This document shows positions 21,801 through 33,035 of a DNA stretch of 64,000 bases, piece after piece; the stretch's first letter is position 1; each line of letters starts with the position of its first letter. Below the pieces are notes generated by a model. It ran no database searches. It saw nothing but the letters and a program-made list of their open reading frames with translations, and was not told the origin of the DNA. Location: positions 11,252,240 through 11,316,239 of the forward strand of contig CM028338.1 in NCBI GenBank assembly GCA_016647705.1, in the 5' to 3' direction. This DNA comes from Eucommia ulmoides. Its lineage: Eukaryota; Streptophyta; Magnoliopsida; Garryales; Eucommiaceae. Made by a program: the position numbers and the translations under genes.

Positions 21801-22004
21801 ATAAATTGACGAGAAAATACCATATTGTTCACGGAATGGCTCAAGCCATTCCTTAGGGATAGAACTAGCACCACGATCTTCCCAGTTAATTAAGAAATCG
21901 ATGGACTGAGAAGCATGGGCAGACGTCATTTGCTCCGCAAGGGGATTCAATGACGAACCAGCCTCAGGCAGATTGTTTGATGAACTTAATGACATTTCAA
22001 GCAA
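18885..22004 (-). pseudogene. El-2 antisense ORF 1 (gypsy-type 'transposase_28'-like), broken
   Basis: On the minus strand the frame starts at 22004 (MLEMSLSSSNNLPEAGSS) and continues with shifts. At 21417-21626 FLSNIGRFYYSTIKRFSFLI and AAVKGNWPKGNWKF resemble the N-terminal domain of the plant 'putative gypsy-type transposon' family. A Pro/Ala-rich linker follows (about 20940-21110), then a long coiled coil (20324 to about 19755: FEADLHASNAKFEALQK, VENSTLKEKISTLKRD, MVGRTKEIKETITKLWEQF). The tail at 19464-19740 is cut by the MITE and ends near 18885 (GLQMSGQLDIADQNA). Antisense ORFs are known in Tat elements (Retand, Grande); their role is unknown. Confidence 0.65.
18969..19524. mobile_element. 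hAT-like MITE (556 bp)
   Basis: Terminal inverted repeats read TAGGGATGGTCGTGGGCC on the left and, from the right end inward, TAGGGATGGTCATGGGCC. Flanks CTAGGTAG (18961-18968) and CCAGGCAG (19525-19532) match at 6 of 8 positions with only C/T differences, consistent with the 8-bp duplication of hAT transposons. The ends are very GC-rich (repeated GGGCCGGGCC). The middle is AT-rich and has no ORF. It interrupts the tail of antisense ORF 1, so it arrived after El-2. Confidence 0.85.
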
Positions 22005-22139
22005 AACAACAAAAATCGAAAGAAGACTGAGAACAAACTACACAGTCGAAAGATTGGAAGAAGAAGATAACTTATGTGAACGGGAGAGGTAATCTTTTGT
22101 CTCTCTTCTCTGAATCGTCACAAAAGTCTAGAGGGTAAA

Positions 22140-22789
22140 TGATATAAGAGAAACTCTCGCCCATTGCTATTAAAAGCGTGAGAACTTTGGTGGGTCGGAT
22201 CGGGTAAATGATCCGACCCGAAAAGAATAACCTGATAATAATTTTGGGCTGAATACATCAGCCCACCATGAAAGAGGATAAAAAAAAAAGTACGTGTAGC
22301 AAGGAGGCCCAATAATGGGCAATTAGAATCCATGGTGCAAATGCCAAAAACAGGTCAACCCATGATCTCCACGTCCCCCATGCATGAGATATATCGCAAC
22401 TACTAACCATGCATACACGAGATCACCGCCATATCTCATGCAAATAGGAGAGGATCATGGCCATATCCCATGCAAATAGGAGAGGATCATGGCCATATCC
22501 CATGCAAATAGGAGAGGATCGTGGAGAGGGAGACCTCAACAACAAAACGACACAAATTGAGAAATCTATATAAAGGGAATGTATTTGCATATTATTTTAC
22601 GATTGATTCAAGTACTTGAGTTTTCACCGAAGAACAGGCTAACTTATTCTCACGTCGGAGGTTCTTTAGCCGACACCATATCGGTGTCCCCTTAGAACTA
22701 ATCAATTTTGCAGGTTGAAGGAAGAAGTTGTGAAGGTTTTTAGCACATCATCAATCCTTTGCACATGCTAGGAATTTTTGACAACATCA
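22140..22789 (+). repeat. El-2 3' LTR (650 bp) with tripled 32-bp unit
   Basis: It starts TGATATAAGAG and ends ACAACATCA, pairing with 5633-6267. A TATA box, TATATAAA, lies at 22567-22574. A 32-bp unit beginning CATGCAAATAGGAGAGGATC occurs at 22437, 22469 and 22501, where the 5' LTR has a single related unit. The polypurine-like TAGAGGGTAAA at 22129-22139 precedes it. Confidence 0.92.
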
Positions 22790-24340
22790 AACTCTTCACC
22801 ATTCATCTCTTAGGAGGTCAGGTTCCCCAAGCTCATATCTTCAGTATGTATGGCCCTTCCTAATTCAATTTTTTTCTTTTTCCTCTTGGAAGGGAAATAT
22901 TTGTTTATTAATAAATCTCTCACTTAGTAAACTCGTGTGGGAACCTTCTTATTGTAGGCTCCGGGGCCATTCTTTTTCTATAACTGTTGTCGATCCAGTC
23001 TGTGCTATACCCATCTTCTTACTCAGGTTCATTAAAATCCGAAAGAATGGAATTTTGACATTTTCTGAAATTATTACTTCTATTCCATAGATGTAAGATA
23101 TGGGGTTGTTCTTGTTGATGTACGGATTAACGTATGTTACGCTATTAAAGCGTAGGGATGCATGTGTTCCCATTATTTATGGTTCTCAATTAGCTTTCTT
23201 AGGATTGTATTGATTTTTCTTCTATTTTTATTTTTATTTTTTATTTTTTATATTTTTTTTGACTTCTTCAACGACTCCATCTTTGAAAGATATGTGGTTA
23301 GTTCTTGGTTCCCCCTAGAACTTTGCACATGAAGCATTCATCATTACTCCCTTGACATTTTTGCATTTTCGGTAATTAACACTTGTACAACACCATGACA
23401 AGTTGTTTTCGTATAGAATTGGTTCATGGTCTTCCGAGTGACATGTGTGACAAAAAAATCTCCAACTCACTTAGCGAAATAATCAATTATTACACAAACA
23501 GAGTGGCAATTGCATGCGTAGTTGGTGTATTCTAACTAATATGATCTGTTATTTACATTCAAAAAGACAATGGAACAGATAGACAATGCAAATTGGTAAG
23601 AAGTGGATTTGATCCCTCGTAGTTGGCATCGATGGCATTTTCGTACATAATCAATGCAATCAATTTCCATTTTTAACCAAAAAAATGACTTATTTTGAGT
23701 CTTTTTTTTGCCAACATTAAATCACTCATATGGGTCTGTCAATACCGCTTTGAACTAACTTCAAATTTGGAGTACTTCTTGTGCTCTAACACATCGTAAT
23801 AGACCCATATTTTGGGTTCAATTCATACAATGTTTTGTTGTTCGGAAATAATTGGGAGGTTAATATTCGCAAGGGATTTGGACTTAGATTATCAGCCCAA
23901 TCAAGACATTATCAATCTTTCAGGAATCTCTTGATGTAGGTCTACCATGACTTCGTTGACTTTGCTTCGATCTAGTTAGAATGAGCTGGTTATGCTATTA
24001 TTTTGTTCACTATTGGGATAGCCTAATCGTTTTACTTTAGCAAAGAAATTATTGACGTGAGCATTGCCAGGGAATCAACAAAATGATTATTCCAGGGACA
24101 TGCTTAAACTAGATGCTGGTGAAACTTTAGCATATATCAATCAAGTAATTATTTTAGTTTACTAATATGGAATCTTTGGCGGTACTTCTATGTGTTATTG
24201 ATAATTAGCTATCAATCCCAATACACCTTCAACTATTTAATTTTTATTTCTATGGCTAGTTTTAGTCCCATTATGAAAGATTCTTTCATAATCGGCATTG
24301 TTATTGGTGTTGGGGAACCTAGCTTTGTTAGGTTCAACAA
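22790..24340 (-). pseudogene. El-9: Tat-type pol remnant (aRNase H to integrase)
   Basis: In minus-strand order, a second RNase H is recognisable at about 24340-24050: NTNNNADYE, then FIMGLKLAIEIKIK, then a frame-shifted NHFVDSLAML. The integrase zinc-binding half follows at about 23690-23590 (MEIDCIDYVRKCHRCQLRG). Most of the catalytic core is missing or unrecognisable. The C-terminal part lies at 23173-22790 (ISYIYGIEVIISENVKIPFF) and ends in NGEE at El-2, continuing at 5632. Stops and shifts are dense, so this is the oldest recognisable element here. The interpretation rests on short motif matches. Confidence 0.68.
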
Positions 24341-25273
24341 GGGGACTGCTCAAGTAGGAGACATCTGATCCGAGGGGCGCCTATGTTTCGCTGTAGTTTT
24401 GTACTTTTCCTCTGTTTTCTTCGAACTTGCAGGGTATTAGCCTTGGCATGTGCAGGCATTTTTTTTTTAATGAAGTCGTACTTTTGCTCATTCTTTTCGT
24501 CTGCTTGTTTATTTTGGCCTTGTCTTAGTTCAAACTCGTTCTCTTCTGGTCATGTGCTAGATTTTGCTTACTCCTAAGGTAGGGATGATCAGTGTGTATC
24601 CCAGTGTTACTTTTCCAAGGTGCATCTGGGCACAGTCGTCATGATGCGTATGTGCATGCAGACTTTTGGGGATTCTGCAATCTTTTCATCCATCTTCCAT
24701 TAATGTAGTGTGCTATTTGTTATCATTAAGGACATATGTCCCTTGGCGTTTCGCGTGGGATGCCTATTTAAGGAGCATCTTGTAGCATCTTTTGTTCATC
24801 CCTGAATCCTTCTTTTGCCCTACTTACTTCTTAACAATGATCCTTTTTTTTTTTAGGCCCTAGAGATGGTGGCATCGAATACAGAAGGCTAAGTCCTTGT
24901 TTAGCAGCTAAGAGTGGATGATCAACGACTTCAATGTTCTTGTTATTTGAAGGAGTTTGAATTCTTTTTATCTCCATTAATGACAATTGCCCTGTCGTCT
25001 CAGGGTGCTTGGAGGCTAAAGGGGCGAGGCTTTCCAAGCTGTAGTTGGAGGCGTTCCTAGCAATCGAGGGCAACAATAAAGGCAGAAGAGGAAGTTCGTT
25101 ATTTTGTCGATGTAATTCTCGGCTCAAGTTTGTAAGACATAAACTTCGTTCCTTGCTGGCCTCTTGCTTAGGTAGACACAGGTTGTTGGGTTTACCCGAG
25201 TGTACGGAGGGCTCTTTCATCCATGCATAAACTTGATGTGGAGTCAAAAGTTGTTTGTAACTTGGACGGTTAT
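24341..25273. other. Unassigned stretch between El-9 and El-10
   Basis: I cannot assign this 0.93 kb. It has a TATA-like CTATTTAAGG at 24774-24783 on the plus strand, then a pyrimidine tract ending in AG (24842-24856) and an ATG shortly after with only eight codons before a stop. This could be a solo LTR or leader of another element. Open frames on both strands at 24831-25247 show no familiar motif. Confidence 0.35.
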
Positions 25274-27257
25274 TGTACGCACCTCATTTTATCCCGCTCA
25301 TTCAATTTTCAAAAGTATTGGATCTAAAGTGCAAATTCAGATAAACTTTAAAGCAAGGTTTAGAAGGAACAAATTTCTACCTTAAATTACGTTTGATACT
25401 AAAAATAAATAAAAAACATAAAATAGTCAATTCGATCGAATTGCGGTATAAATAAAAGTTTCAGGTTAATTTTGAACTTTCTGAAAGCTAATGGAGACTA
25501 AAATAACAAGATTAGAAACAGATTTTCTATTGATATCACCTTAAATATGTTTAATTCAGTTTCTACCCTTTAATTTGATAAAATTTCACCAATTACTATT
25601 ACTTCACATATTGACCCCTGAAACTTTCATTTTCACCAGTTTCGACAAATTGACGGCCAAAATATTTTAGTTTAATTTTGTGTTTAAATTTTAAATTTAC
25701 TAAATCAAGAAATATAGCCTTGATTAGGCTAATAGGTACCCCTGACACCAAGATTACTAAGGGCACACCTTCTAGAACCTAGAAAAAAAACATAGGATTC
25801 CTCTATAGGAGTGTCCTTAGTCAAATTGGGAGATTCCCAAGAAAGATATGCATTAATGTCAAGCATTCAACGAGTATCTTATAGGAAGATTTCATCTATA
25901 GAATGCCATCATTTGCTATGGAATTTCATGAATCATGTCCTAGTTTGATTAGCATGCCATCATTGAAGAACATTAAATGACATTAAATGAAAGGTAATAT
26001 TATAGAAATATTTGGTTAAAATATCATCATTTCCCATAGGATATGATGCATTAAATAGGACATCTTTTGGGAATATTTTATTCAAAAAAAATCTCATCAT
26101 TACTTAAAATCTCACCATTACCTATTAAAACCTAGAAGATCTTCATCATTCCTAACCTAAACTAGCCATAAATGGCATTAAATGATCATTTAATGCAGGC
26201 TGGTAACGTCTCCACATAGGGAAATGCATACGTATGTCATTTCCTATAAAAGGCAACCTGTTTTGCTAAGGAGGACACATTAGTCAGACCTTCTCTCCCT
26301 AAACTGGAAAATATCTCTCTAGTTTCTTGATTTCTTAAGTTATCCACCTCTCAAACACATCAAAAACCTACCAAAAACCCTTTTAAAAGGTGATCTTGAT
26401 ACTCTTCTAAAAAGAGTTCAAGAAAACTCTCAAAAACAATCAAGCCAAGAAGGATAAGAAGAAAAACATCGCTTCGGGAAAGACCACTTCACTAAGTTAG
26501 GTAAGTTTTCTTAAACCTTTCTTTAGTTTGTTTGTTTTTTATATTTAGATTGTTCGTACATACTTCTCCCTTGGTTGTCTTTGTTGCCTTTGGGTTTGTA
26601 TATATTGTATATAGTTGTCTTTGTTTTGTGTCAATAGCAACAAGAACTTTTATTATACATAGCGTCTTTGGCTTTGGTCAAGAAACACAGGAAATTAGAC
26701 AGAATGAACCTAAAATAAATTGACTAACTATGGACTACTAACTACTAATAGCCAACTATTTATTTTTCCTGCTCTGCGCATTTTCTCACTAGCCTCGAGC
26801 ATGGCCTGGCCTTACATCTCAGGTTGTGGACTAACACCCCTATATATATAAGACTAGATCATAGACTGACCCTACATCACAGGTCGTGGACGAAAACCCT
26901 ATATATAGTACAATGTTTAGAGCCTTGTGGTTAAAAAACGAAATTAAGGGAGATGTGCTATCCTTTTTAGGATAAGTGTGTGTCTTCTTCATAAACATTT
27001 TCTCCTTCTTAGTTACGAGTAGGACTGACACTTATATATCTATATTTGTTTTCTTTTTTAACTAGAAAAATTAAACAATAACATTAAACTTGCCTAAGTA
27101 AGTTTTGTTGGAGTGTTATCGACAAAATCAAATGTGCACATAATTTACCAGTAGTGTCATGTCTTGTTCTTATTTTTTCTTAAATAAACAAAAAGAACAA
27201 AATAAATAAATAAGAAGAAAAGTTTTCACATAGGAAGTTTTCTACATCAAAAGTACT
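25274..27257 (+). repeat. El-10 5' LTR, first part
   Basis: This is AT-rich LTR sequence. A good TATA box, CCTATAAAAGGC, lies at 26243-26254. A pair of related units at about 26795-26905 (ACATCTCAGGTTGTGGAC and ACATCACAGGTCGTGGAC) each precede TATATATA. The stretch 26920-27040 aligns in reverse with El-7's LTR at 30345-30480 (TTAGTTACGAGTAGGA shared). The last five bases, GTACT, are the El-7 target duplication. Confidence 0.72.
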
Positions 27258-30200
27258 TGTCGCACCCCGGATTTTGATGGTAGAAGAAGTAGAGAATCGG
27301 AGAGAGGATGAAAACAAGTTTCATCTCCTCATTTCTAAGTCATCAAATCCGTTCATTTTTAAAAATAGTTTTTCAGGGGCTTTTGAAGGGGTCAGTTTTG
27401 AAAAACTTCTTTGGTCAGGATGTTATGTTAAAAACGGTGTCGCCACCTAGCATGGAGTTAAATCTTGTGTTAGGTTACCGAGATTTTGGAAATCCAAAAA
27501 TAGCCTATGTTTTGACTTCCATAGGTCTATATACTATAGATATTCTTGAATTTTGTTAGTCGGTTATCCTTGGAGAAGGTGTTAGACACCCCAAGACACC
27601 CGTCTAAAGATAGTACCTCAGTCTAAATAGATATTCACCGTAAATAGTATCCATGCAGTTTTTTGATTGCTCAAAAAAAAAAATTCCCTTTTTAAAAAAG
27701 TTTTCATCTTTTTATGTTGTTTCGCATGATATAATGTAAAGCAGGTAAATACTATAGCTAGTTGATAGGTGTAAATTACCTACGTATTTCCAATCCAAAT
27801 TTGTTAGTTTTCAAGTACGTTTATAGTTATTTTTATTATGTTTTAATTAGTTTTTATCTTTTTGTATTAAATCAGGTGTGTGGGGAAAAAATATAAGAAA
27901 CTGGAGCGAAAACGATGAGATTGAACCAAAGCGGTTCGAAGTTACGGTGGATAAACAAGCTCGAAAGGCTAAAATATGAAACAGGCCCACTGCCTAGGCA
28001 TCCAGACCACTGCCTAGGCGGTGAAGAAGCTGAGAAAAGAGAAAAATGTTACTAACGGATGACCACCTAGGTGAAGATTCCATTGCCTAGGCAAAAATCC
28101 AGCAGAAGACGAAGATGGGCTATTGACAGCCGCTCGCCTAGGCGAAGTTTTCTTTGCTTAGGCGCAAATCCAACAAAATGTTCTCCCAGTCCACCACCTA
28201 CTTCACTGCCTAGGATATTAGACAAAACTGACCTAATTTTGCCTAGGCGAAGGTGGATTTTCCCTGCACAGTCTTGAGATAATTTTAGGATATTTTGGCT
28301 ATAAATACCCCTTCTCCTCCCCCTTGGCTGAACTCTCTCTTGATCCCTTGGATTTTTGATCCCCTTAGGCTATATCTAAGGGTATATTTAGGAGTTTTAG
28401 AGGTGTAGCTCACATCCCAAAGTAGAGAAGACGGCGAATTGATCGTTGAGCGTTCTTAACAATTTATCTTCGGACGAGACTCAGTTCTTCGATTATTTTT
28501 CCTTATTTATTTATCTTAGGATCATGTGAGCATGTTTATCTCATTATTTCATTGTAAATATGGCTATGGCCATAGTTAAACATGGATTGTAGTAGGGATT
28601 AACACTATATTTACAAATACGTTATTTGGATGATTTCGGTGTTTCGTTTGTGAATGTTCTTCGTAGTTTGATTATATTTATCATATTGTTTGTTTATCAT
28701 GATTAGTTAGGTAAATGGAGAATACAGGGTTTTGACAAACCCCGGATTCAGATTTGGGTAAACAAAAGCCACGATTTTATAACCCGGTCGGGGTTTGAAT
28801 CGTGGACAATCGATGATGTAAGGCAAGACACACGCTACCTAGGGTCGTTAAGACGTTGAGAGGGACTTCTTCGTTGGCTCGAAGTTGCGTTATATCCCTC
28901 GTCTTATACTCGGGAGAGATGGCAAGGGAGTTTTAGAACGGAGATTGTTGATAGGGTAACTACAACCCGACGATCCAATAACCCGGGAGGGAGTTGGATT
29001 GTGTGCAATCAATGATGCTAGGTGAGACTTACGTGACCTAGGGTTGTTAATACGTTGAGGGGGACTTCTTTGTTGACTCGAAGTCATGTATTTCCCCGTC
29101 TTACACTTGAAAAAGGTGGTGGTGGAGTTTACGTACCGAGATTATCAAATAGGTCGAACACCGTAAACATGAGTAAATCGAGATCGAACATGTATTTGTA
29201 ATCACGTTAATCCCTAGGCAATTCTTGACCTTAAAACATATTAGTATATTAGTGTAGTTAATTTAGGTTATATTAGTATTAGTTTAATTAATTAAATACA
29301 CTTGTTTTTGCCTAGATAAAGTTAGGTCACGACAAATGCGGTATTCGATAGTAATGACACCAATCCCTGTGGATACGATAACCCGATCTTAACGATCACA
29401 CTATACTAAAACTTAGACCTCATATACTTGCGAGTGTAAGTAGCGGCTTATTCTATGCCCTACCACTAGTGCTAGTCAATGATACCCAATAACTATTTAT
29501 ACATAGACAGTAATATAAATACAAAATCTATACTAAATGAAATTTAAACTAAGACTAAGTTGTTTGGATATGCGACCGAACTCGCACGTAGTTTGCCTAC
29601 ATATCTAGGGTGAGAATCAAGTCCTTACATAGATCGTTCTAGTTAGGGTAACAAACTGTTTTGCATTGTTTATGGTGACCGAACCCGAATCGTGGGTTGC
29701 TTACACACTTTAGGTAGTTTAAAACTCAGGTTGAACTTAGTTTATTTTTATCTAGTATGAAGAATATTGTTTGTGCCATTAAAGGTGTGACTGAACCCAC
29801 ATGCATTGCCTACGTACTTTGGGTGGTTACCAAATATCACGTTAGACATAGTTCAGTATTGTCTAGTTAAAGAAAAAGAGTTTATTATTAAAGGTGTGAC
29901 CGAACCAATATAGGCTGCCTACGTACTTTGGGTGATTAACAAAGATCTAGTTGAACGTAGTTCAGTGTTGTCTCATTTGAAAAGTTGGGTTCGTCCTAGT
30001 TAAACGTTGAGTTGGTTTTAGTTAAAACTGGTTTGTTTTAGTAAAAAGATGGTTTTGGTTTAATTAATTTTAGTCGATTAATAGTTAGTTTTGGTTGTGA
30101 ACAACTTGAATCACAATCTTAATTAGCTATTATTAACAGTTTTTAAAGTTGTGAACAACCTGAATTACAACTTTAAATAGGTTTATTATTAGTTGCTTTT

Positions 30201-32717
30201 AAGTTGTGAACAACCTAAATCGCAACATGATATGTACATAACAACTTTCAATTTTGTCAAGAACACCTTAAACAAACTCTTTTGTTTTGGTTAGTTTAGT
30301 GTTAGTGTGTGATTTGTTTAGTTAAAAGAAAAATAAATACCATATATTTATGCCAATCCTACTCGTAACTAAGGAAAATGGGAATATTTTCAAAGAATAA
30401 TCACACATATCCCCGAAGGAATAGAGGCCCTCAATTTATCCTGAGTTCTTAGCCATAAGGGTCTGTCAGTGTAGTATATAAGTATATGTATATGTAGGTT
30501 CGATCCACAAGCCAACCTGGCTGTGATCTTGATGTTTAGCGGAAAGAAGATATGATTTTGAGTAGTTGCATAGTTAATATTATTAGTTAGTAAAGAGTTT
30601 ATGTGATGTTCTTGAGAGAATCATATCGACTATGCACAACTCATGGTATGATAGAAGTTTTGATTGAATCCTCACATGTTCTTAACATGTACTTGGAATA
30701 TTTGATGTTTTTGAATGTTTTTGAATGTCCTTGAATGTTCTTGAATGTTTTTGAGATGCTTGTAATGGTTTTGTAGATTTTAGCATAGTTTGGTTGTTAT
30801 AGTTAAAATTAAGTGTTTGTTTGGTTGTTCTTTACAAAATCAAATGCATGTTTCATTGTTTTAGTTTGTGTTCGGTTGTTTATGTGTTTTATGTATTATG
30901 TAGATGAAAGTAAAGTGTGTTAACTACATGAGTACACTATATACAAGCAATATACCCAAGTTTAAACCAAAATCATTGGGTTTTGTTCTTTAGAAACATA
31001 CCTACTTAAGGGATGTAGCCTTCTCTAAGTGATTACCTCTTTTTCATCCTTGATATTCTTGGTCAGTGGGTGATCTGTGGTCGTCGATTCCTCAAGTTCT
31101 TAGCCAAGAACTCAAGAACACCCTACTTAGGGGATGTGGTTGTCCCTAAGTAGATAGTCTCTTTTTATCCTTGATCCTCTTTGCTCGCTGTTGATTGGTA
31201 GTTGTCGATCCTTCGAGTTCTTATTCTAAGAACTTCAAAACACCTTCCAGGACTAGATTTCAGTAGAATAATAGCATGTCATTTGAGAAATTTTATTGAG
31301 AATTCTAGAACCTGAGAGAGTTTCTTGAGTTTAGAGAGAGAAACTAGGTGTTTAAGGCTCAGAAAAATGAGATGAGGGCCCCTGTATTTATAGGCCTGGG
31401 GGACTGTGCATTGGCTGATGTGCAAGCCATTCCAAGGCCTTCCTTAGGTAGTGTTTGTCCTAGGGGACTTGGTCTCTTGCTTTGGTCTCGTTTTGCTTCG
31501 AACGAATTTAGAATGGAAGATAAGATTCTCAAATATTTGGTAATCAGTACAAAATCATTTCGAAGATTTTGTAATGATTAGAAATCATTACCAATCATTA
31601 GCCTCCCTCCAATCAAATTCCTTGCACATGGGTGCATTTATGACTTGATGTGACACATTCGGTTTGGTTTGTTGGCTAAGTATCAGTTAGTTTCACTATT
31701 TCTGTTTAGTCTTCATAAATGCTTCTAAGGTGCATTGTATCTAGTCTTGAGGTGTCACTTTGAATTTAATACTAGGAGATGATTCATTGCTTGGAGGCGA
31801 CATATTAGGTTCATTTCGGATGGAATCGGGTTAACTTACCTTGTAAACGACGTTTGGTTTCCAAGCCCATAGTTAAACCTAAGATATTTTGGTGAAAATA
31901 TCTTCATCTTTTGAACCTAGTCATTCGATGCCATCCCAAGCATTTAATTCTTTATGGGATAGGAATTCAATGCTCATTGATTGCTTAGCTTAGGAAGCGA
32001 ACCGAATCGGTTTAGTTTCGATAACAATTGGTTGTAACCTAAGTGTCTTGGTTCCCTTCTTTAGGAATTTTGTAGGCAATTTCTAGGAAGGTTCCTTGGT
32101 CATTTCAAGGGCTTATTTGTGGGCCTTTAATGATGGTTGGTCCCTCAATGCATTAGGCCTTGGGTATTTTGTTAAGACTACTTGGATTGATGCAAATCGA
32201 AATCAAGCCCAACTCTTAAATTACCTTGCGATTTAGGGCTTTGTCATGAACTTTCCAAGACTTTGACTAAGGTCTCTCGGATTGTTTGTAGGTAGTCTTT
32301 GTTATAGTATACATAAAAGAATCAATTGTTTTTGTTTTTAAATTGACAAGATTCAGGGGTTGTAAATGTTTCAAGGTCGGGGTAGGTGACTAAGTTAATT
32401 GTTTGAATGTCCTACAATTTAAGGATAGTGGCTAATATTTAACTATACTAAACATTATTTAATAAAATCAAACTTTATTAAAGTCATTTTAGACCTTCTT
32501 AAATCATGGGAATTTCGAGTTTAATCCAAAACCTTTACTTAGTTGTATTTTGTCAAATTCAACAATTTTGTATTTTTGTCATGTTTTTGGGTGTTTATGT
32601 ATGTTATGTAGTGTGATCTTAGGTAGAAATTCATTCTCTTTAAACCTAAGTTTGAAGCTTATCTGAACTTGTACTCAATCCGACACTGATTGGGCGGGAT
32701 GAAATACGATGCCTACA
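27258..32717 (-). repeat. El-7 3' LTR (left), carrying solo LTR El-6
   Basis: On the plus strand it runs from TGTCGCACCCC to GATGCCTACA and matches 58767-62202 throughout once El-6 is removed (about 3.75 kb). The minus-strand TATA box, CCTATAAATACAGG, is at 31381-31394. It has four copies of a recurrent CCGAACC...GCCTACGTACTTTGGG motif at 29568-29970. The polypurine tract is at 32718-32729 (minus: AAAGAGGGTAAT). Confidence 0.9.
27763..29465 (+). mobile_element. El-6: solo LTR of the LARD family (1,703 bp)
   Basis: It starts TGATAGGTGT, ends GCCCTACCA, and has a perfect 5-bp duplication CTAGT at 27758-27762 and 29466-29470. The interrupted El-7 sequence (ACTATAGCTAGT...ACCCAATAA) can be followed across it by comparison with 59230-59265. 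No internal region is present, so this is a solo LTR formed by LTR-LTR recombination. A TATA box, CTATAAATAC, lies at 28299-28308. About seven CCTAGG-centred palindromes precede it at 27990-28250. The 190-bp module is duplicated (about 28735-28935, 28936-29130), as in El-4. Confidence 0.93.
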
Positions 32718-32729
32718 ATTACCCTCTTT

Positions 32730-33035
32730 GTAATGCGAGTTTACTTGTAATGACAAAAAAGAAGACATAGAATTTTTTTTCCACTATACATGTATTTAAA
32801 TCTATCCTAAATGAATGAGATATATTCCTTGAGGATTCAATGAAGATGGCGATCGATCACTTCTACCATTTATGTTTCATAGGTTGATAAACAATCAACC
32901 TCAAAAGATTACTACTAGAAGGATGATGACACATTTGATTCCTATCTATCAACATTTTTGGAGGATGGTAAAACACCTGATTCTATAGGGCATGGTGAGG
33001 GCGACACTTTATATGAGCCCTCCCGATGGTTATGC
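32730..33035 (-). other. El-7 3' terminal non-coding sequence
   Basis: I see no gene. This joins the polypurine tract to the tandem arrays of the 3' region. Confidence 0.6.

Larger units (their letters stand above)
5633..22789 (+). mobile_element. El-2: Tat/Retand-like Ty3/gypsy retrotransposon
   Basis: Two LTRs starting TGATAT and ending ACATCA bound this 17.2-kb element. It is flanked by AACTT (5628-5632) and AACTC (22790-22794), a 5-bp target duplication with one transition. Internal order is primer site, gag, protease, RT, RNase H, plant-type second RNase H, integrase, tandem-repeat region, antisense genes, 3' LTR. A second RNase H and antisense ORFs downstream of pol are known features of the Tat group (Retand, RIRE2, Grande). 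El-3/El-4 (7694-13114) and a MITE (18969-19524) are later insertions; without them the element is about 11.2 kb. All coding domains are broken. Confidence 0.92.

Noticed and set aside
24831..25247. 138-codon minus-strand frame as a host gene fragment
   Set aside because: There is no recognisable motif, it is low-complexity Ser/Leu-rich in places and overlaps open frames on the other strand. It cannot be supported.
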